64,000 nt of DNA from Aquabacterium sp. CECT 9606 (GTDB taxonomy: Bacteria > Pseudomonadota > Gammaproteobacteria > Burkholderiales > Burkholderiaceae_C). The position numbers and the translations under genes are program-made. The number at the start of each line of letters is the position of its first letter. Position 1 is the stretch's first letter. The notes under the pieces were generated by a model. The model worked only from the letters and a program-made list of their open reading frames with translations, made no database searches and was not told the DNA's origin. The DNA lies in contig NZ_CAKKNB010000001.1 in assembly GCF_918741295.1 (NCBI RefSeq), positions 620,001 through 684,000 on the forward strand. Direction: 5' to 3'. Shown here piece after piece: positions 10,950 through 21,062 of the stretch.

Positions 10950-11993
10950 ATGAAAATGAAATCATGGACAAAGGCCGCTGCGGCAATGGCAGTGGCAACC
11001 TGTGTGGCCAGCCCCGTCATGGCCAAGTCATTGGTCTGCGTTTGGGACGTGGCTGGCAAGTCTGGCGACGTCACCTCATCGGCCATGGACTACGTCCTGG
11101 CGATGCAGAAAAACGGCGTCGAGATGGACATCAAGGGCTACGTCGATGAACGCGTCGCGATTGAAGATTTCCGTTCCGGCCAATGTGATGCAGTGATCGC
11201 GACAACGTTGCGGACGCGGCCTTTCAACGCCATCTCCGGCTCGCTGGACAGCATTGGCGCCACCACCATCGTGCGCAACGGCAAGATCGACATCAAGGCC
11301 AGCTACGACGTCGTGCGCAAGGTCATCCAGGTGTTCAGCACGCCTCAGGCGGCCAAGCTGATGGTGGAAGGCAACTACGAAGTCGGCGGCCTGTTCCCCC
11401 TGGGCGCGGCTTACCCCATCGTGCGTGACCGCAAGATCAATTCGGTCGAAGCCCTGTCCGGCAAAAAGATCGCGGCCTTTGACTACGACAAGGCCCAGGG
11501 CGTGATGATTGGCCGCATCGGCGCACAGCCTGTGTCCGCCGACGTGACCAACATTGGTCCCAAGTTCAACAACGGGTCGGTTGACATGGTGACCTTGCCC
11601 GCGGTGGCCTACAAGCCCTTCGAGCTTTACAAGGGCATTGGCACCACCGGTGGCATCGGTCGCTTGCCGGTCCTGATTCCCACGGTGCAGATCGTGCTGA
11701 ACAAGAGCAAGTTCCCTGAAGGCTTTGGCGAGAAGTCACGCCTTTACTGGCTGTCGCAGTTTGACCGCGCCTTGCACTTCATCGAGGTGGCCGAGAAGGG
11801 CATCCCTGCTTCGATGTGGGTGGACCTGCCTCCAGAAAACATTCCCAAGTACGTGCAGATGTTCCGCGAAGCCCGCATCGAGATCGCCAAAGAAGGCATC
11901 TACAACAAGCGCGGCCTGAACATCATCAAGCGCGCACGTTGCGATGTGAATCCATCTGACGCCGAGTGCGCCAGCAAGACTGAAATCGACTGA
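10950..11993 (+). CDS. Exported putative solute-binding protein (AdeT1/2-like)
   Basis: A 347-residue periplasmic protein with a clear signal peptide (MKMKSWTKAAAAMAV..., cleavage after ASPVMA). The mature part resembles two-lobed binding proteins and the AdeT-type family once linked to drug efflux in Acinetobacter. Segments such as CVWDVAGKSGDV and GQCDAVIATTLRTRPFN fit that family as I remember it. An ATG at 10926 is in frame with its own GGAG, but the start at 10950 (AAAGGA upstream) fits the signal peptide better. No transporter membrane genes are adjacent, so it may serve a distant system or be a free-standing periplasmic protein. The ligand is unknown. Confidence 0.7.
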   Translation: MKMKSWTKAAAAMAVATCVASPVMAKSLVCVWDVAGKSGDVTSSAMDYVLAMQKNGVEMDIKGYVDERVAIEDFRSGQCDAVIATTLRTRPFNAISGSLDSIGATTIVRNGKIDIKASYDVVRKVIQVFSTPQAAKLMVEGNYEVGGLFPLGAAYPIVRDRKINSVEALSGKKIAAFDYDKAQGVMIGRIGAQPVSADVTNIGPKFNNGSVDMVTLPAVAYKPFELYKGIGTTGGIGRLPVLIPTVQIVLNKSKFPEGFGEKSRLYWLSQFDRALHFIEVAEKGIPASMWVDLPPENIPKYVQMFREARIEIAKEGIYNKRGLNIIKRARCDVNPSDAECASKTEID

Positions 11994-12007
11994 GTCGGTT
12001 GATCAGC

Positions 12008-12041
12008 CGGTGCTTGGGCCAGCATGATGGTCCAAGCACCG
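12008..12041. terminator. Convergent hairpin between the binding-protein gene and rppH
   Basis: CGGTGCTTGG (12008-12017) pairs perfectly with CCAAGCACCG (12032-12041) across a 14-nt loop. It lies between two convergent stops. Only a short T stretch follows, so termination is probable but not certain. Confidence 0.55.
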
Positions 12042-12055
12042 ATTTGGCGCAGAAG

Positions 12056-12679
12056 TCAGCGGTGTGTGCCGTTGACGATGATCGTGTCATCCGGCCCGCC
12101 CAAGGAGCCGGAGTTTTCTGATCCATCCACGTCCGCATGAAGCTCATCAAGCCGGTGTGCACCGCGCATGTTCGCCCGCAAGTAGCGGTTGGGTTGTTGG
12201 CCCTGTGATTTGGGCAGGAAACGGGCCAATTCGGACAAGGCCAATTGGTAGACGTCGCGCTTGAACTCGATCACGGTTTCAAGCGGAATCCAATAGTCAT
12301 GCCAACGCCAAGCGTCAAACTCGGGATGGTTTGAGGCGCGCAAGTTCATGTCCGTGTCACGGCCCATGAGCTGCAACAAGAACCAGATCTGCTTTTGGCC
12401 TTTGTAGTGGCCTCGTGCATCCTTGCGGATGAAGTGATTGGGCACCTCATAGCGCAGCCAATCGCGGGTGCGCGCAACGATGCGCACGTGGTCGGGCAGC
12501 AAGCCCACTTCTTCGTGGAGCTCGCGGAACATCGCCTGCTCAGGCGACTCGCCATGCTTGATGCCGCCTTGCGGAAACTGCCAGGAATGGGTGCGAATGC
12601 GTTTGCCCCAAAAAACCTGGTTCCGATGATTGAGCAGGATGATGCCGACGTTGGGGCGAAAGCCTTCACGGTCGAGCAT
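12056..12679 (-). CDS. rppH: RNA pyrophosphohydrolase
   Basis: A 207-residue Nudix hydrolase that removes pyrophosphate from mRNA 5' ends and so starts RNase E decay. The Nudix box is at 38-61 (GGIKHGES...[10 protein letters not shown]). The start [17 protein letters not shown] is the form usual in this order. An in-frame ATG at 12700 would add seven residues. The C-terminal 40 residues are a variable tail. It is divergent from proS with a 94-nt gap, a pairing common in Burkholderiales. Confidence 0.95.
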   Translation of the reverse strand: MLDREGFRPNVGIILLNHRNQVFWGKRIRTHSWQFPQGGIKHGESPEQAMFRELHEEVGLLPDHVRIVARTRDWLRYEVPNHFIRKDARGHYKGQKQIWFLLQLMGRDTDMNLRASNHPEFDAWRWHDYWIPLETVIEFKRDVYQLALSELARFLPKSQGQQPNRYLRANMRGAHRLDELHADVDGSENSGSLGGPDDTIIVNGTHR

Positions 12680-12773
12680 AATCAACTCCGAATTTTTCAA
12701 CTGATTTCATTATTGCACCGCTCGGTTGAAACGCAAGCGCGAGTCCCTAGACAACGGTGCATTTTTCATACCC

Positions 12774-14534
12774 ATGCAAGCTTCCCAGTTCTTCATCTCC
12801 ACACTCAAAGAAGCCCCGACCGATGCAGAGATCGTCAGCCACAAGCTGATGATGCGTGCCGGGTTCATCAAGAAGCTGGGCGCCGGTCTTTACAACTACA
12901 TGCCCCTGGGCTTGCGCACCATACGCAAGGTGGAGGGCATCATCCGTGAAGAGATGACCCGCGCTGGTGCGGTTGAACTGTTGATGCCCGTGGTGCAACC
13001 GGCCGAGCTGTGGCAAGAGACTGGCCGCTTCGACAAGATGGGCCCTGAACTGCTGCGCGTGAAGGACCGCCATGGCCGCGACTTCATCATCCAGCCCACT
13101 TCCGAGGAAGTTGTCACGGACATCGCCCGGCAAGAGCTGCGCAGTTACCGCCAACTGCCCAAGAACTTCTACCATGTGCAAACCAAGTTCCGCGATGAGC
13201 GCCGCCCGCGTTTTGGCGTGATGCGCGGCCGCGAATTCACGATGAAGGATGCTTATTCCTTCGATCGGGATGTCGCCTCCGCTGGTAAAAGCTACGACAC
13301 CATGTTTGCCGCCTACAGCCGCATCTTCGACCGCTTGGGTCTTCAATACCGAGCCGTGGCCGCCGACACTGGCGCCATCGGTGGCGACCGTTCGCACGAG
13401 TTCCAGGTCATTGCCGAAACCGGCGAGGACGCCATCGTCTACTGCCCAAGCAGCGATTACGCGGCCAACATCGAGCTGGCCGAAGGCGTGGCACTGATCG
13501 CTGCTCGCGGTGCCGCGTCCGCAGCCCTTGAAAAAGTGGCCACGCCAGGCAAAAGCACTTGTGCCGATGTGGCAGCGTTTTTGGGCTTGCCGCTGGAGCA
13601 GACCGTCAAGTCGCTGGTGCTGGCCACTGACGAGACCAACGAGGCGGGCGAGATCATCAAATCCACCGTCTGGCTGCTGCTGGTGCGTGGCGACCACGAG
13701 TTGAACGAAGTCAAGGCTGGCAAGATCGAGCTGGCGGACGGCCAAGGTTTGAAGGCTGGCTTCCGCTTCGCCACGGAAAAAGAAATCGTGGAGCACTTTG
13801 GCTGCAAGCCCGGTTACCTGGGCCCGGTGCAGTTGCTCAAGCCGGTCAAGGTGGTGGCCGACCGAACGGTGGCCAACATGGCCGATTTCGTGTGTGGCGC
13901 CAACGACGAAGGCTTCCACCTGAAGGGCGTGAACTGGGGCCGTGACCTGCCGGAGCCCGACTTGGTGACCGACCTGCGCAACGTGGTCGAAGGCGACCCG
14001 AGCCCGGACGGCCAGGGCGTGCTGGCCATCCAGCGCGGCATCGAAGTGGGCCATGTGTTCTACCTGGGCACCAAATACTCCAAGGCGATGAACGCCACCT
14101 TCCTGGACGAAGATGGCCGCCCCAAGCACTTTGAGATGGGCTGCTACGGCATTGGCGTGACCCGCATCCTGGGCGCGGCCATCGAGCAAAAGCACGATGA
14201 GCGCGGCATCATCTGGCCCGATTCGATCGCCCCGTTCACCGTGGTGATCTGTCCCATCGGCTATGACCGTTCGGTCGATGTCAAGGCGGCTGCTGACCGG
14301 TTGCACGATGACCTGGCAGCCTCGGGCATCGACGTGATCCTGGACGACCGTGGCGAGCGCCCTGGCGCGATGTTCGCGGACTGGGAGCTGATCGGTGTGC
14401 CGCACCGCGTGGTGCTGGGCGACAAGGGCCTCAAGGACGGCATTGCCGAGTACCAGGGGCGTCAGGACAAGGAGGCCACCAAGGTGGCCGTGGCGGATGT
14501 GGCGGCCTGGGTCAAGGCGCGCGTGAAGGTGTGA
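12774..14534 (+). CDS. proS: Prolyl-tRNA synthetase (bacterial type, with editing domain)
   Basis: 586 residues, a class II synthetase charging tRNA-Pro. Motif 2 appears around [22 protein letters not shown]. An insertion (editing) domain for Ala-tRNA-Pro lies at about 225-400. The C-terminal anticodon-binding domain begins near 475 (VVICPIGYD). I chose the ATG at 12774 because [15 protein letters not shown] is the conserved start; a frame-open extension to 12726 has no support. The lytic transglycosylase gene follows after 4 nt, so the two are co-transcribed. Confidence 0.97.
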   Translation: MQASQFFISTLKEAPTDAEIVSHKLMMRAGFIKKLGAGLYNYMPLGLRTIRKVEGIIREEMTRAGAVELLMPVVQPAELWQETGRFDKMGPELLRVKDRHGRDFIIQPTSEEVVTDIARQELRSYRQLPKNFYHVQTKFRDERRPRFGVMRGREFTMKDAYSFDRDVASAGKSYDTMFAAYSRIFDRLGLQYRAVAADTGAIGGDRSHEFQVIAETGEDAIVYCPSSDYAANIELAEGVALIAARGAASAALEKVATPGKSTCADVAAFLGLPLEQTVKSLVLATDETNEAGEIIKSTVWLLLVRGDHELNEVKAGKIELADGQGLKAGFRFATEKEIVEHFGCKPGYLGPVQLLKPVKVVADRTVANMADFVCGANDEGFHLKGVNWGRDLPEPDLVTDLRNVVEGDPSPDGQGVLAIQRGIEVGHVFYLGTKYSKAMNATFLDEDGRPKHFEMGCYGIGVTRILGAAIEQKHDERGIIWPDSIAPFTVVICPIGYDRSVDVKAAADRLHDDLAASGIDVILDDRGERPGAMFADWELIGVPHRVVLGDKGLKDGIAEYQGRQDKEATKVAVADVAAWVKARVKV

Positions 14535-14538
14535 TGGG

Positions 14539-15195
14539 ATGAAGGCAGGCGGTCGTTCGGTGTTGGTGCGGTGGTGTTGGGTGGGGGTGGCCTCTTGCTT
14601 GTTGTCCCAGGCCGCCTGGGCGGGTGCCCAAGCCGAAGAGCCATTGGCCGATGCCGTGCGCACAGCCCTGTCGGCTGCCGCGGCCCAATCGGCGCCACCC
14701 ATGCTGGTGTTCGCCGATCAAACGCAAAAATACGAGTTCGACCGCTGGGCTGATGCAGCGAGTCTGCGCCTGAAGAAGCGCAAGCCCGAAGAGCAGGTGC
14801 GCCGCGAATTCCTGCAGACGGTTTGGTACGAAGCCAAGCGCGCCGGGCTGGACCCCTCCTTGGTGCTGGGCCTGATCCAGGTCGAGAGTGGTTTCCGCAA
14901 ATACGCGATCTCGTCGGTGGGCGCGCGTGGGTACATGCAGGTCATGCCCTTCTGGTCGCGCCTGATCGGCACGGGCGATCCGGCCAGCCTGTTCCACATG
15001 CAAACCAACCTGCGTTTTGGTTGCATCATCCTGCGCCATTACCTGGACCGTGAGCGTGGTGACCTGTACCTGGCACTGGGCCGCTACAACGGCAGCCGCG
15101 GCCGGCCAGAATACCCCAACGCCGTGTTCGCGGCCGTGCGCCAGTGGAAGCTGCCTGAGCAAGCCAAGCCACAGATGGTGGCCCTGCGCCCCTGA
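14539..15195 (+). CDS. Lytic murein transglycosylase (SLT fold)
   Basis: A 218-residue exported peptidoglycan lyase. A signal peptide occupies the first 30 residues (VASCLLSQAAWAGAQA). The SLT core starts near 105, with the catalytic glutamate E116 in QVESGF, followed by GARGYMQVMPFW and a GRYNGSRGRPEYP motif. It cleaves glycan strands to 1,6-anhydro-MurNAc ends, the substrate type later handled by AnmK, which is also in this window. It follows proS at once. Size fits a minimal family-1 enzyme. Confidence 0.9.
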   Translation: MKAGGRSVLVRWCWVGVASCLLSQAAWAGAQAEEPLADAVRTALSAAAAQSAPPMLVFADQTQKYEFDRWADAASLRLKKRKPEEQVRREFLQTVWYEAKRAGLDPSLVLGLIQVESGFRKYAISSVGARGYMQVMPFWSRLIGTGDPASLFHMQTNLRFGCIILRHYLDRERGDLYLALGRYNGSRGRPEYPNAVFAAVRQWKLPEQAKPQMVALRP

Positions 15196-15216
15196 CGCGT
15201 AAGGCGAGGCGGCTCA

Positions 15217-15939
15217 TCAAGCCTTTGCCAGATTGGCCGCCACAAAATCCCAATTCAGCAGTTTGTCGAACACGGCCGCGGCGTAATTCTTGCGGCGTGA
15301 CTGGTAGTCCAGGTAGTAGGCGTGTTCCCAGACGTCGATGGTGGCCAGAGGCACCAGGTTTTCTTGCGTCAGAGGCGTGTCGGCGTTGCCGGTCTTGACG
15401 ACGGCCAGCTTTTTCTGGCTCTTGTCCAGCACCAGCCAGACCCAGCCCGCGCCGAACTGCTCGGTGGAGGCGGTCAGGGTGGCTTCGCGCAGGGCGGTCA
15501 GCGAGCCAAAATCGGCATCGATGCGCTTGGCCAGTTCGGCAGGCGGTGTGCCGCCACCTTTGGGGCGCAGGCTTTGCCAATAAAACGTGTGGTTCCAGAC
15601 TTGCGCGGCATTGTTGAAGATGGTGCGCCGACCTTCATTGCGCGCGCTGCGCTGGATGATTTCCACCAGGCTGTCGGCGTCCACCAGGGTGGAGTTGCTC
15701 AGCAACCTGTTCAGGTTGTCCACGTAAGCGGCGTGGTGCTTGCCATGGTGTTGGGCGATGGTGCTGGCCGAGATCACCGGGCCCAGCGCGGCGGCATCCC
15801 AAGGCAGGGCCGGCAAGGTGAAGCGGGGCGCTGCTGTTTTGTCGCTTTTGTTGTCCGCGGCATGGGACCACAGCGGTGTGCTGGCCAGCGCGGCGGCGGT
15901 GGCGGCCAGCAGTTGCCGGCGTGAGGGGTCATGGGTCAT
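15217..15939 (-). CDS. sodB: Exported superoxide dismutase (Fe/Mn type) with Tat-like signal
   Basis: 240 residues. Four metal ligands are present: H64 (HHGKHHAAYV), H117 (NHTFYW), and D202 and H206 (IDVWEHAY). A GAGWVWLV segment is typical of the family. Unlike the cytoplasmic enzyme it starts MTHDPSRRQLLAATAAALAST, a twin-arginine-like leader (SRRQLL) ending around SHA, so it should act in the periplasm. Iron versus manganese use cannot be fixed here. It is convergent with the transglycosylase gene (21-nt gap). Its dedicated upstream gap to ubiX is 74 nt. Confidence 0.9.
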   Translation of the reverse strand: MTHDPSRRQLLAATAAALASTPLWSHAADNKSDKTAAPRFTLPALPWDAAALGPVISASTIAQHHGKHHAAYVDNLNRLLSNSTLVDADSLVEIIQRSARNEGRRTIFNNAAQVWNHTFYWQSLRPKGGGTPPAELAKRIDADFGSLTALREATLTASTEQFGAGWVWLVLDKSQKKLAVVKTGNADTPLTQENLVPLATIDVWEHAYYLDYQSRRKNYAAAVFDKLLNWDFVAANLAKA

Positions 15940-16013
15940 TGAGGCTTCCTCCGGGTGTGATGGGGTCCCATCATGCGGAAAAACAGAGGTGCGTCAATAC
16001 TGGCGTTGTTGCT

Positions 16014-16592
16014 CTATAGGCCTTGCCATTCTTGGGGTTGCGCACTGGCGATGCCGGCGCTGCTCAAGACGCGCTCAACGGTGTCATTGACCAACTCGTC
16101 AATGCTTTGTGGGCGGTGGTAGAACGCTGGCAAGGGCGGAAAGATGATGCCGCCCATCTCGGTCACACAGGTCATGTTGCGCAAGTGAGCCAGGTTGAAG
16201 GGCGTTTCGCGCACCATCAGGATCAGGCGCCGACGCTCTTTCAAGGTGACGTCGGCGGCTCGGGTCAGCAGGTTGTCGCCCAGTCCGTGGGCCACCGCGG
16301 CCAGCGTTTTCATGGAACAGGGCGCCACGATCATGGCGTCGGTGCTGAAGCTGCCGCTGGCAATGCAGGCGCCGATGTCGCCAGGAGCGTGGGCCTGGGT
16401 GGCCAGCGACTCAAGGGCGGACCGGTCCAGGCCCAATTCGTGGTGCACGTTCAGGATGCCTGCGGGCGTGGCAATCAGGTGGGTTTGAACCCCCAGCGCC
16501 CGCGCACGCTCAAGCAGGCGCACGCCGTAGACGGCACCGCTGGCGCCGGTGATGCCAATGATCAGCCGGCGGACTGCGCTGGGAGGATTCAC
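16014..16592 (-). CDS. ubiX: Flavin prenyltransferase UbiX
   Basis: 192 residues making prenylated FMN, the cofactor UbiD needs for decarboxylation in ubiquinone synthesis. The N-terminal GITGASGAVYGVRLLE is the FMN-binding start, and SGSFSTDAMIVAPCSMKTLAAVA is the family core with the conserved serine. The later RETPFNLAHLRNM segment is also diagnostic. The ATG overlaps the grxD stop by 4 nt, so the two are one operon. Confidence 0.95.
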   Translation of the reverse strand: MNPPSAVRRLIIGITGASGAVYGVRLLERARALGVQTHLIATPAGILNVHHELGLDRSALESLATQAHAPGDIGACIASGSFSTDAMIVAPCSMKTLAAVAHGLGDNLLTRAADVTLKERRRLILMVRETPFNLAHLRNMTCVTEMGGIIFPPLPAFYHRPQSIDELVNDTVERVLSSAGIASAQPQEWQGL

Positions 16593-16906
16593 TGACCTGC
16601 GGTCAAGACCTGTTGCAGCTCACCGGCTTGGTACATCTCCATCATGATGTCCGAGCCACCAATGAACTCGCCACCCACGTACAGCTGCGGGATGGTGGGC
16701 CAGTTGGCGTAATCCTTGATGCCTTGGCGGATGCCATCGTCTTCCAGGACGTTGACGGTTTGCAGGTCGGTGACACCGCAGGCTTTGAGGATCTGGATGG
16801 CGCGGCCGGAAAAACCGCACTGCGGGAATTGGGCGGTGCCCTTCATGAACAGCACCACACGGTGGCCTTTGACCAGGGAGTCAATGCGTTGTTGAACGTC
16901 ACTCAT
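16589..16906 (-). CDS. grxD: Monothiol glutaredoxin (Grx4 type)
   Basis: A 105-residue CGFS glutaredoxin. The single active cysteine is C30 in PQCGFSGRA. The WPTIPQLYVGGEFIGGSDIM segment forms the glutathione site. Such proteins carry and hand over [2Fe-2S] clusters rather than act as reductases. It is the first gene of a two-gene operon with ubiX. In many relatives it follows prmC directly. Here a beta-barrel gene stands between them. Confidence 0.96.
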   Translation of the reverse strand: MSDVQQRIDSLVKGHRVVLFMKGTAQFPQCGFSGRAIQILKACGVTDLQTVNVLEDDGIRQGIKDYANWPTIPQLYVGGEFIGGSDIMMEMYQAGELQQVLTAGQ

Positions 16907-16967
16907 GGGAATTTGCGCTCGGCTGAATTTGGGAACAAGGGCCTGTTTATATCAGGCCTGGGCCCAT

Positions 16968-17669
16968 TCAGAAGGCGTAGCGCACAGAGACCTTGATCAC
17001 AGGGCGCAGGCGCAGATCACGCACGATTTCATCCAGCCCGGCTTCGCCTTGAAGCGCGCGCGAAATGCGGCCAATATTGTTCGAGTTGACCGAAATCAGG
17101 CCCAGATCGGCATTGAAACGCCACATGCTCTCGCTGCCGGGCGAGCCCAGGCTGGCGGCGTAGCCGGCACCCACGTAGGGCAGGGTGCGGTTTTCGCCCT
17201 CGAAAGATTGGCCCCGGGCATCGCCCAGGTTCAGGTTGTCGATGCGCTGGAGGCTGAGGTTCAGGCCGCTGCCAATGGTGTCGTCGGTGCCATCGGACCA
17301 GGAGGACTGGGTGACCGCGCCACGCACCAAGCCGACCGTGGCGCGAAAGCCACCCGAAAAGTAATAGTCAGACAGCACATGGGCGCTGCGCATGCTCAGG
17401 CCGCTGGCAGGCACGGGCTGCGCGAGCACGAATGAGTCTTTGAGGGGGTCGTAGGCGCGGTCCACAACGACGCCAATGCGGCCTTCCCAGTGGGGCCAGA
17501 ATTGCTGTCCGTTCAGGCTCAGGCCCTTGCCTTGGTCAGCCGCCGTGGCCGAGCGCAGCAAGTGCTGCGGCTGGGGCACCATTTGCGCGTGCGCAACCGA
17601 GGCTGCCAGGGTGCAGGCGGCGAAAAGGTAACGGCGAAGTGGGTGCGGGGCGGCGGCTTGTCGGAACAT
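16968..17669 (-). CDS. Predicted outer-membrane beta-barrel protein, uncharacterised
   Basis: 233 residues with a signal peptide (LFAACTLAASVAHAQ). Alternating short strands rich in Gly, Ser and aromatic residues follow, and the protein ends KVSVRYAF, an aromatic C-terminus like that recognised by the Bam machinery. Segments such as YYFSGGFRATVGLVRG and LPYVGAGYAASLG suggest an OmpW or OprD-like barrel. I do not recognise a specific family. The ATG at 17669 has AGGAG 7 nt upstream, preferred to the GTG one codon earlier. The gap to prmC is 104 nt, so it probably has its own promoter. Confidence 0.7.
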   Translation of the reverse strand: MFRQAAAPHPLRRYLFAACTLAASVAHAQMVPQPQHLLRSATAADQGKGLSLNGQQFWPHWEGRIGVVVDRAYDPLKDSFVLAQPVPASGLSMRSAHVLSDYYFSGGFRATVGLVRGAVTQSSWSDGTDDTIGSGLNLSLQRIDNLNLGDARGQSFEGENRTLPYVGAGYAASLGSPGSESMWRFNADLGLISVNSNNIGRISRALQGEAGLDEIVRDLRLRPVIKVSVRYAF

Positions 17670-17773
17670 CACAAAGCTCCTGAAGAACGATTTGATGCTA
17701 CGCCGCTCGGGTCGGTTTGTGGAATAGAGTTGTTAGCGTTCGTACCACCAATTTACAAGGTGACGTGATTTTG

Positions 17774-18604
17774 CTAAGCCTTCCCGCCTGTGCACCTAGG
17801 GTTGCCGCCAAGGTCAAAACGGGTGCTGATTTGCCCGAAGCCATGGGCCTCTAGCAGGCCTGCCACGCCAGCAGCCTGGTCGTGGCCGTGTTCCAGCACA
17901 AGCCAGCCGCCCGGCTGAAGATGAAGGGGGGCTTGGGCGATGATCAGGCGCAGATCATCCAGCCCATCCAAACCTGATGTGAGTGCTTGCTTTGGCTCAA
18001 AACCAAGTGCATCAAGGTGCTTGTCGTTTTCGGCGATGTAGGGTGGGTTGCTGACGATGAGGCCGAATCGCGCTTCGGCCACAGGCTCGAACCACGAACC
18101 ATGCAGGAAGTTCACGGGCAGGCCCAGCCGCGAGGCATTGGTTTGCGCAACCGCCAGGGCGGCTTGGCTGGCGTCCACGGCGGTGATTCGGGCTTGGGGG
18201 CGCTGGTGCTGCAAAGCCAGCGCGATGGCGCCACTGCCGGTGCCCAGGTCCAGCACGCTGAAGCCGGGCTGGGCGGGGATGAGTTCCAGGGCCCAGTCGA
18301 CCAGGGTTTCGGTGTCGGGCCGGGGGATGAGCACGTCGGGGCTGACGCGCAAGGTCAGGCCGTAAAACTCCTTGTCGCCCACCAGGTAAGCCAGGGGTTC
18401 ACCCTGGGCGCGGCGCTGCAGCCAGGCCGCGAACCGGCTGGCTTGCTCATGGGGCAAGGCGTCCAGCTCATGGGCCAGGAGCCAGCTGCGGGGGCGCTGC
18501 AGGGCGGTGCTCAGCAGGATCTGGGCGTCCAAGCGGTCCACGCCGAGGTCGCGGGCTTGCTGCATGGCCTCGGCCACGGTGAGGGGGGGCAGGGGTTCAG
18601 ACAC
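17774..18604 (-). CDS. prmC: Release-factor glutamine methyltransferase
   Basis: 276 residues, SAM-dependent methylation of the glutamine in the GGQ motif of release factors. The SAM motif [14 protein letters not shown] lies near 120, and the catalytic NPPY begins at N186. The N-terminal helical domain binds the release factor. The start overlaps the prfA stop by 8 nt, which ties the enzyme to its substrate gene. It is the third gene of hemA-prfA-prmC. Confidence 0.96.
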   Translation of the reverse strand: MSEPLPPLTVAEAMQQARDLGVDRLDAQILLSTALQRPRSWLLAHELDALPHEQASRFAAWLQRRAQGEPLAYLVGDKEFYGLTLRVSPDVLIPRPDTETLVDWALELIPAQPGFSVLDLGTGSGAIALALQHQRPQARITAVDASQAALAVAQTNASRLGLPVNFLHGSWFEPVAEARFGLIVSNPPYIAENDKHLDALGFEPKQALTSGLDGLDDLRLIIAQAPLHLQPGGWLVLEHGHDQAAGVAGLLEAHGFGQISTRFDLGGNPRCTGGKA

Positions 18605-19709
18605 CGGTGGCGGCTTCCAGCTCGGCCAGTTGCTCGGCGGCCTGGGCGGTGACCAGGGCTTTGATGACGTCGTCCAGATCGCCCTCCATGATGGCCAGGA
18701 GCTTGTAGAGCGTCAGGTTGATGCGGTGGTCGGTGAAGCGGCCCTGCGGGAAGTTGTAGGTGCGAATGCGGTCAGACCGGTCACCGGTGCCTACCAGACC
18801 CTTGCGGGTGGCCGCTTCTTTGGCCTGTCGCTCGCTGCGTTCGCGGTCGTTGATGCGGGCGCTGAGCACGGCCAGCGCCTTGGCCTTGTTGCGGTGCTGG
18901 CTGCGGTCGTCCTGGCATTCGGCGACGATGCCGGTGGGGATGTGCGTCACGCGCACGGCCGAGTCCGTCTTGTTGATGTGCTGGCCGCCAGCGCCGCTGG
19001 CCCGGTAGGTGTCGATGCGCAGGTCGGCCGGGTTGATGGTGATCTCTTCGGCTTCGTCGGGCTCGGGCAGCACGGCCACGGTGCACGCGCTGGTGTGGAT
19101 GCGGCCTTGCGTTTCGGTAGCGGGCACGCGCTGCACGCGGTGGCCGCCGGATTCGAACTTGAGCTGACCGTAGACGTTGGCGCCTTCAAAGCGCAGCACG
19201 ATTTCCTTGTAGCCGCCCAGGTCGGATTCGTTGGCCGACATGACCTCGCAGCGCCAGCCCTGGCGCTCGGCGAAGCGGGTGTACATGCGCGTCAGGTCGC
19301 CGGCGAACAGGGCGGATTCGTCGCCGCCGGTGCCGGCACGGATTTCGACGAAGGCGTTGCGGGCGTCGTCGGGGTCCTTGGGCAACAGGGCGGTTTGCAG
19401 TTCGGCTTCGACGCTGGCGATGTCGGCTTCGGCCTGGGTGATTTCTTCCTGGGCCATGGCGCGCATGTCGGCGTCGTTGGCCGATTCGATCAGCATCTGG
19501 CGGGCGGCTTCCAGATCGGAGGTGCGCTGGGCGTGGCGTTGGGCCATGTTGCACACACCGCTGACTTCGGCGTGCTCGCGCGAGAGTTCGCGGTAGCGCT
19601 TGTTGTCGGCGGCAACCGCGGGGTCGGACAGGGCTGCATCCAGCTCACGAAGGCGCAGGGCCAGGCGTTCGAGTGAGGATGCCAGCGAGGGGGCCAGGCC
19701 GCCGCTCAC
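18597..19709 (-). CDS. prfA: Peptide chain release factor 1
   Basis: 370 residues, recognising UAA and UAG stop codons. The hydrolysis motif GGQ is at 241-243 within [21 protein letters not shown]. The N-terminal helical domain and the tip region ([20 protein letters not shown]) are as expected. A ten-residue N-terminal extension rich in Ser and Leu precedes the conserved part. It overlaps hemA by 4 nt and prmC by 8 nt: one tightly coupled operon. Confidence 0.97.
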   Translation of the reverse strand: MSGGLAPSLASSLERLALRLRELDAALSDPAVAADNKRYRELSREHAEVSGVCNMAQRHAQRTSDLEAARQMLIESANDADMRAMAQEEITQAEADIASVEAELQTALLPKDPDDARNAFVEIRAGTGGDESALFAGDLTRMYTRFAERQGWRCEVMSANESDLGGYKEIVLRFEGANVYGQLKFESGGHRVQRVPATETQGRIHTSACTVAVLPEPDEAEEITINPADLRIDTYRASGAGGQHINKTDSAVRVTHIPTGIVAECQDDRSQHRNKAKALAVLSARINDRERSERQAKEAATRKGLVGTGDRSDRIRTYNFPQGRFTDHRINLTLYKLLAIMEGDLDDVIKALVTAQAAEQLAELEAATGV

Positions 19710-21031
19710 GACTGCGGGTCTTTCTTGAGGGGGCTCACATCGCCACGCAAAAACAGGCGCGCCAGCGAGGCGGCCACCTGGGGCCGTTGCTGGGTGTCGG
19801 CACTGTGCAGTTCGGCCATGGCGCCATGCAGCATTTTTTGGGTCAATCCTCTTGAAAGTGTGTCGAGCACGGCTTCGATGTCCTCGCCTTTGGCGATCAG
19901 CTTGCGCGCGCGGGCAATCTCGGTGGCGCGCCAGGCGTCGGCTTGTGAATTGAGCGCCTGGATCAGGGGCACGGTGCTGCGTTGGTCCAGCCAGTGCACA
20001 AAGCCTTGCACGCCGGTTTCGATGATGGCTTCGGCCTGGGTGACGGCGGCCAGGCGCTTCTCGCTGGCGGTCTGCACCAGGGCGCTCAGGTCGTCGACGG
20101 TGTACAGGTAGACGTCGTCCAGTTGGGCCACTTCGGGTTCGATGTCGCGGGGCACGGCCAGGTCCACCATGAAGATGGGGCGGCGTTTGCGGGCCTTGAG
20201 GGCGCGTTCGACGGCGCCCAGGCCGATGATGGGCAAGGAGCTGGCGGTGCAGGAGACGACGATGTCGAACTCGTGCAGGCGATCGGGCAAGTCAGCCAGG
20301 CGCAGGGCCTGGGCGCCCAGGTGGTTGGCAAGTTTTTCGCCGCGCTCCAGGGTGCGGTTGGCCACGGCCATGCTGCGCGGCGCGCGCCCTGCGAAGTGCG
20401 TTGCGGTGAGTTCGATCATTTCGCCAGCGCCCACAAACAGGATCTTGGTCTTGCCCAGGTCTTCAAACAGCTGGCTGGCCAAGCGCACGGCGGCGGCGGC
20501 CATGCTGATGGAGTGGGCGCCAATTTCGGTGGATGTGCGCACCTCCTTGGCCACGGCGAAGGAGCGCTGGAACAACTGGTGCAGGGTGGTGCCCAGGGTG
20601 CCGGCGGCATCGGCCTCGCGCACCGCTTGCTTCATCTGGCCCAGGATCTGGGGTTCGCCCAGCACCATGGAATCGAGCCCGCTGGCCACGCGGAAGGCAT
20701 GGCGGGCCGCGGCGCCGCCTTCCAGCACATAGGTGTGGCGCATCAGCTCGTCGTGGCCCACGCCGCCGGTGTTGGCCAGCCAGTCAACGGCGGTGTGCTG
20801 CAAGGCGCTGGCGCGGCCACCCCAATGGCCACCCAAAGCGCAATACAGCTCGGTGCGGTTGCAAGTGGACAGCAGGGCCACTTCGGGCTGGGCGGCCAAC
20901 TGCGGGGCGCCCGTCAAACGGGTGTGCAAAACCTTCAACGCCGGGGCCAGCTGATCGACGGCAAACGCGAACCGACCCCGCAAATCGACGGCGGCGGTGG
21001 TGTGGTTCAAACCCAGGGTGAGGACGGTCAT
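19706..21031 (-). CDS. hemA: Glutamyl-tRNA reductase
   Basis: 441 residues, the first committed step of C5-pathway heme synthesis: reduction of Glu-tRNA to glutamate-1-semialdehyde. The catalytic cysteine C57 lies in LLSTCNRTE. The NADPH-binding domain has [14 protein letters not shown], and the C-terminal dimerisation helix follows. The start [20 protein letters not shown] is canonical. It heads the hemA-prfA-prmC operon and is divergent from a small membrane-protein gene with only 31 nt between starts. Confidence 0.97.
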   Translation of the reverse strand: MTVLTLGLNHTTAAVDLRGRFAFAVDQLAPALKVLHTRLTGAPQLAAQPEVALLSTCNRTELYCALGGHWGGRASALQHTAVDWLANTGGVGHDELMRHTYVLEGGAAARHAFRVASGLDSMVLGEPQILGQMKQAVREADAAGTLGTTLHQLFQRSFAVAKEVRTSTEIGAHSISMAAAAVRLASQLFEDLGKTKILFVGAGEMIELTATHFAGRAPRSMAVANRTLERGEKLANHLGAQALRLADLPDRLHEFDIVVSCTASSLPIIGLGAVERALKARKRRPIFMVDLAVPRDIEPEVAQLDDVYLYTVDDLSALVQTASEKRLAAVTQAEAIIETGVQGFVHWLDQRSTVPLIQALNSQADAWRATEIARARKLIAKGEDIEAVLDTLSRGLTQKMLHGAMAELHSADTQQRPQVAASLARLFLRGDVSPLKKDPQS

Positions 21032-21062
21032 ATCAGGGGATTATAAAATCGAGGGTTTTTTG

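Noticed and set aside
12747..14702. A 651-codon open frame on the minus strand opposite proS
   Set aside because: Antisense of a clear prolyl-tRNA synthetase; composition is that of a reverse-strand shadow, and it would cover the start of the transglycosylase gene.
18507..21046. Long plus-strand frames opposite prfA and hemA
   Set aside because: Gly/Gln/His-rich antisense products without motifs; the minus-strand genes are certain and overlap in operon fashion.
21032..21062. A PreQ1 riboswitch before the queE-queD unit
   Set aside because: The gap is only 31 nt and shows no fitting stem or A-rich aptamer tail.
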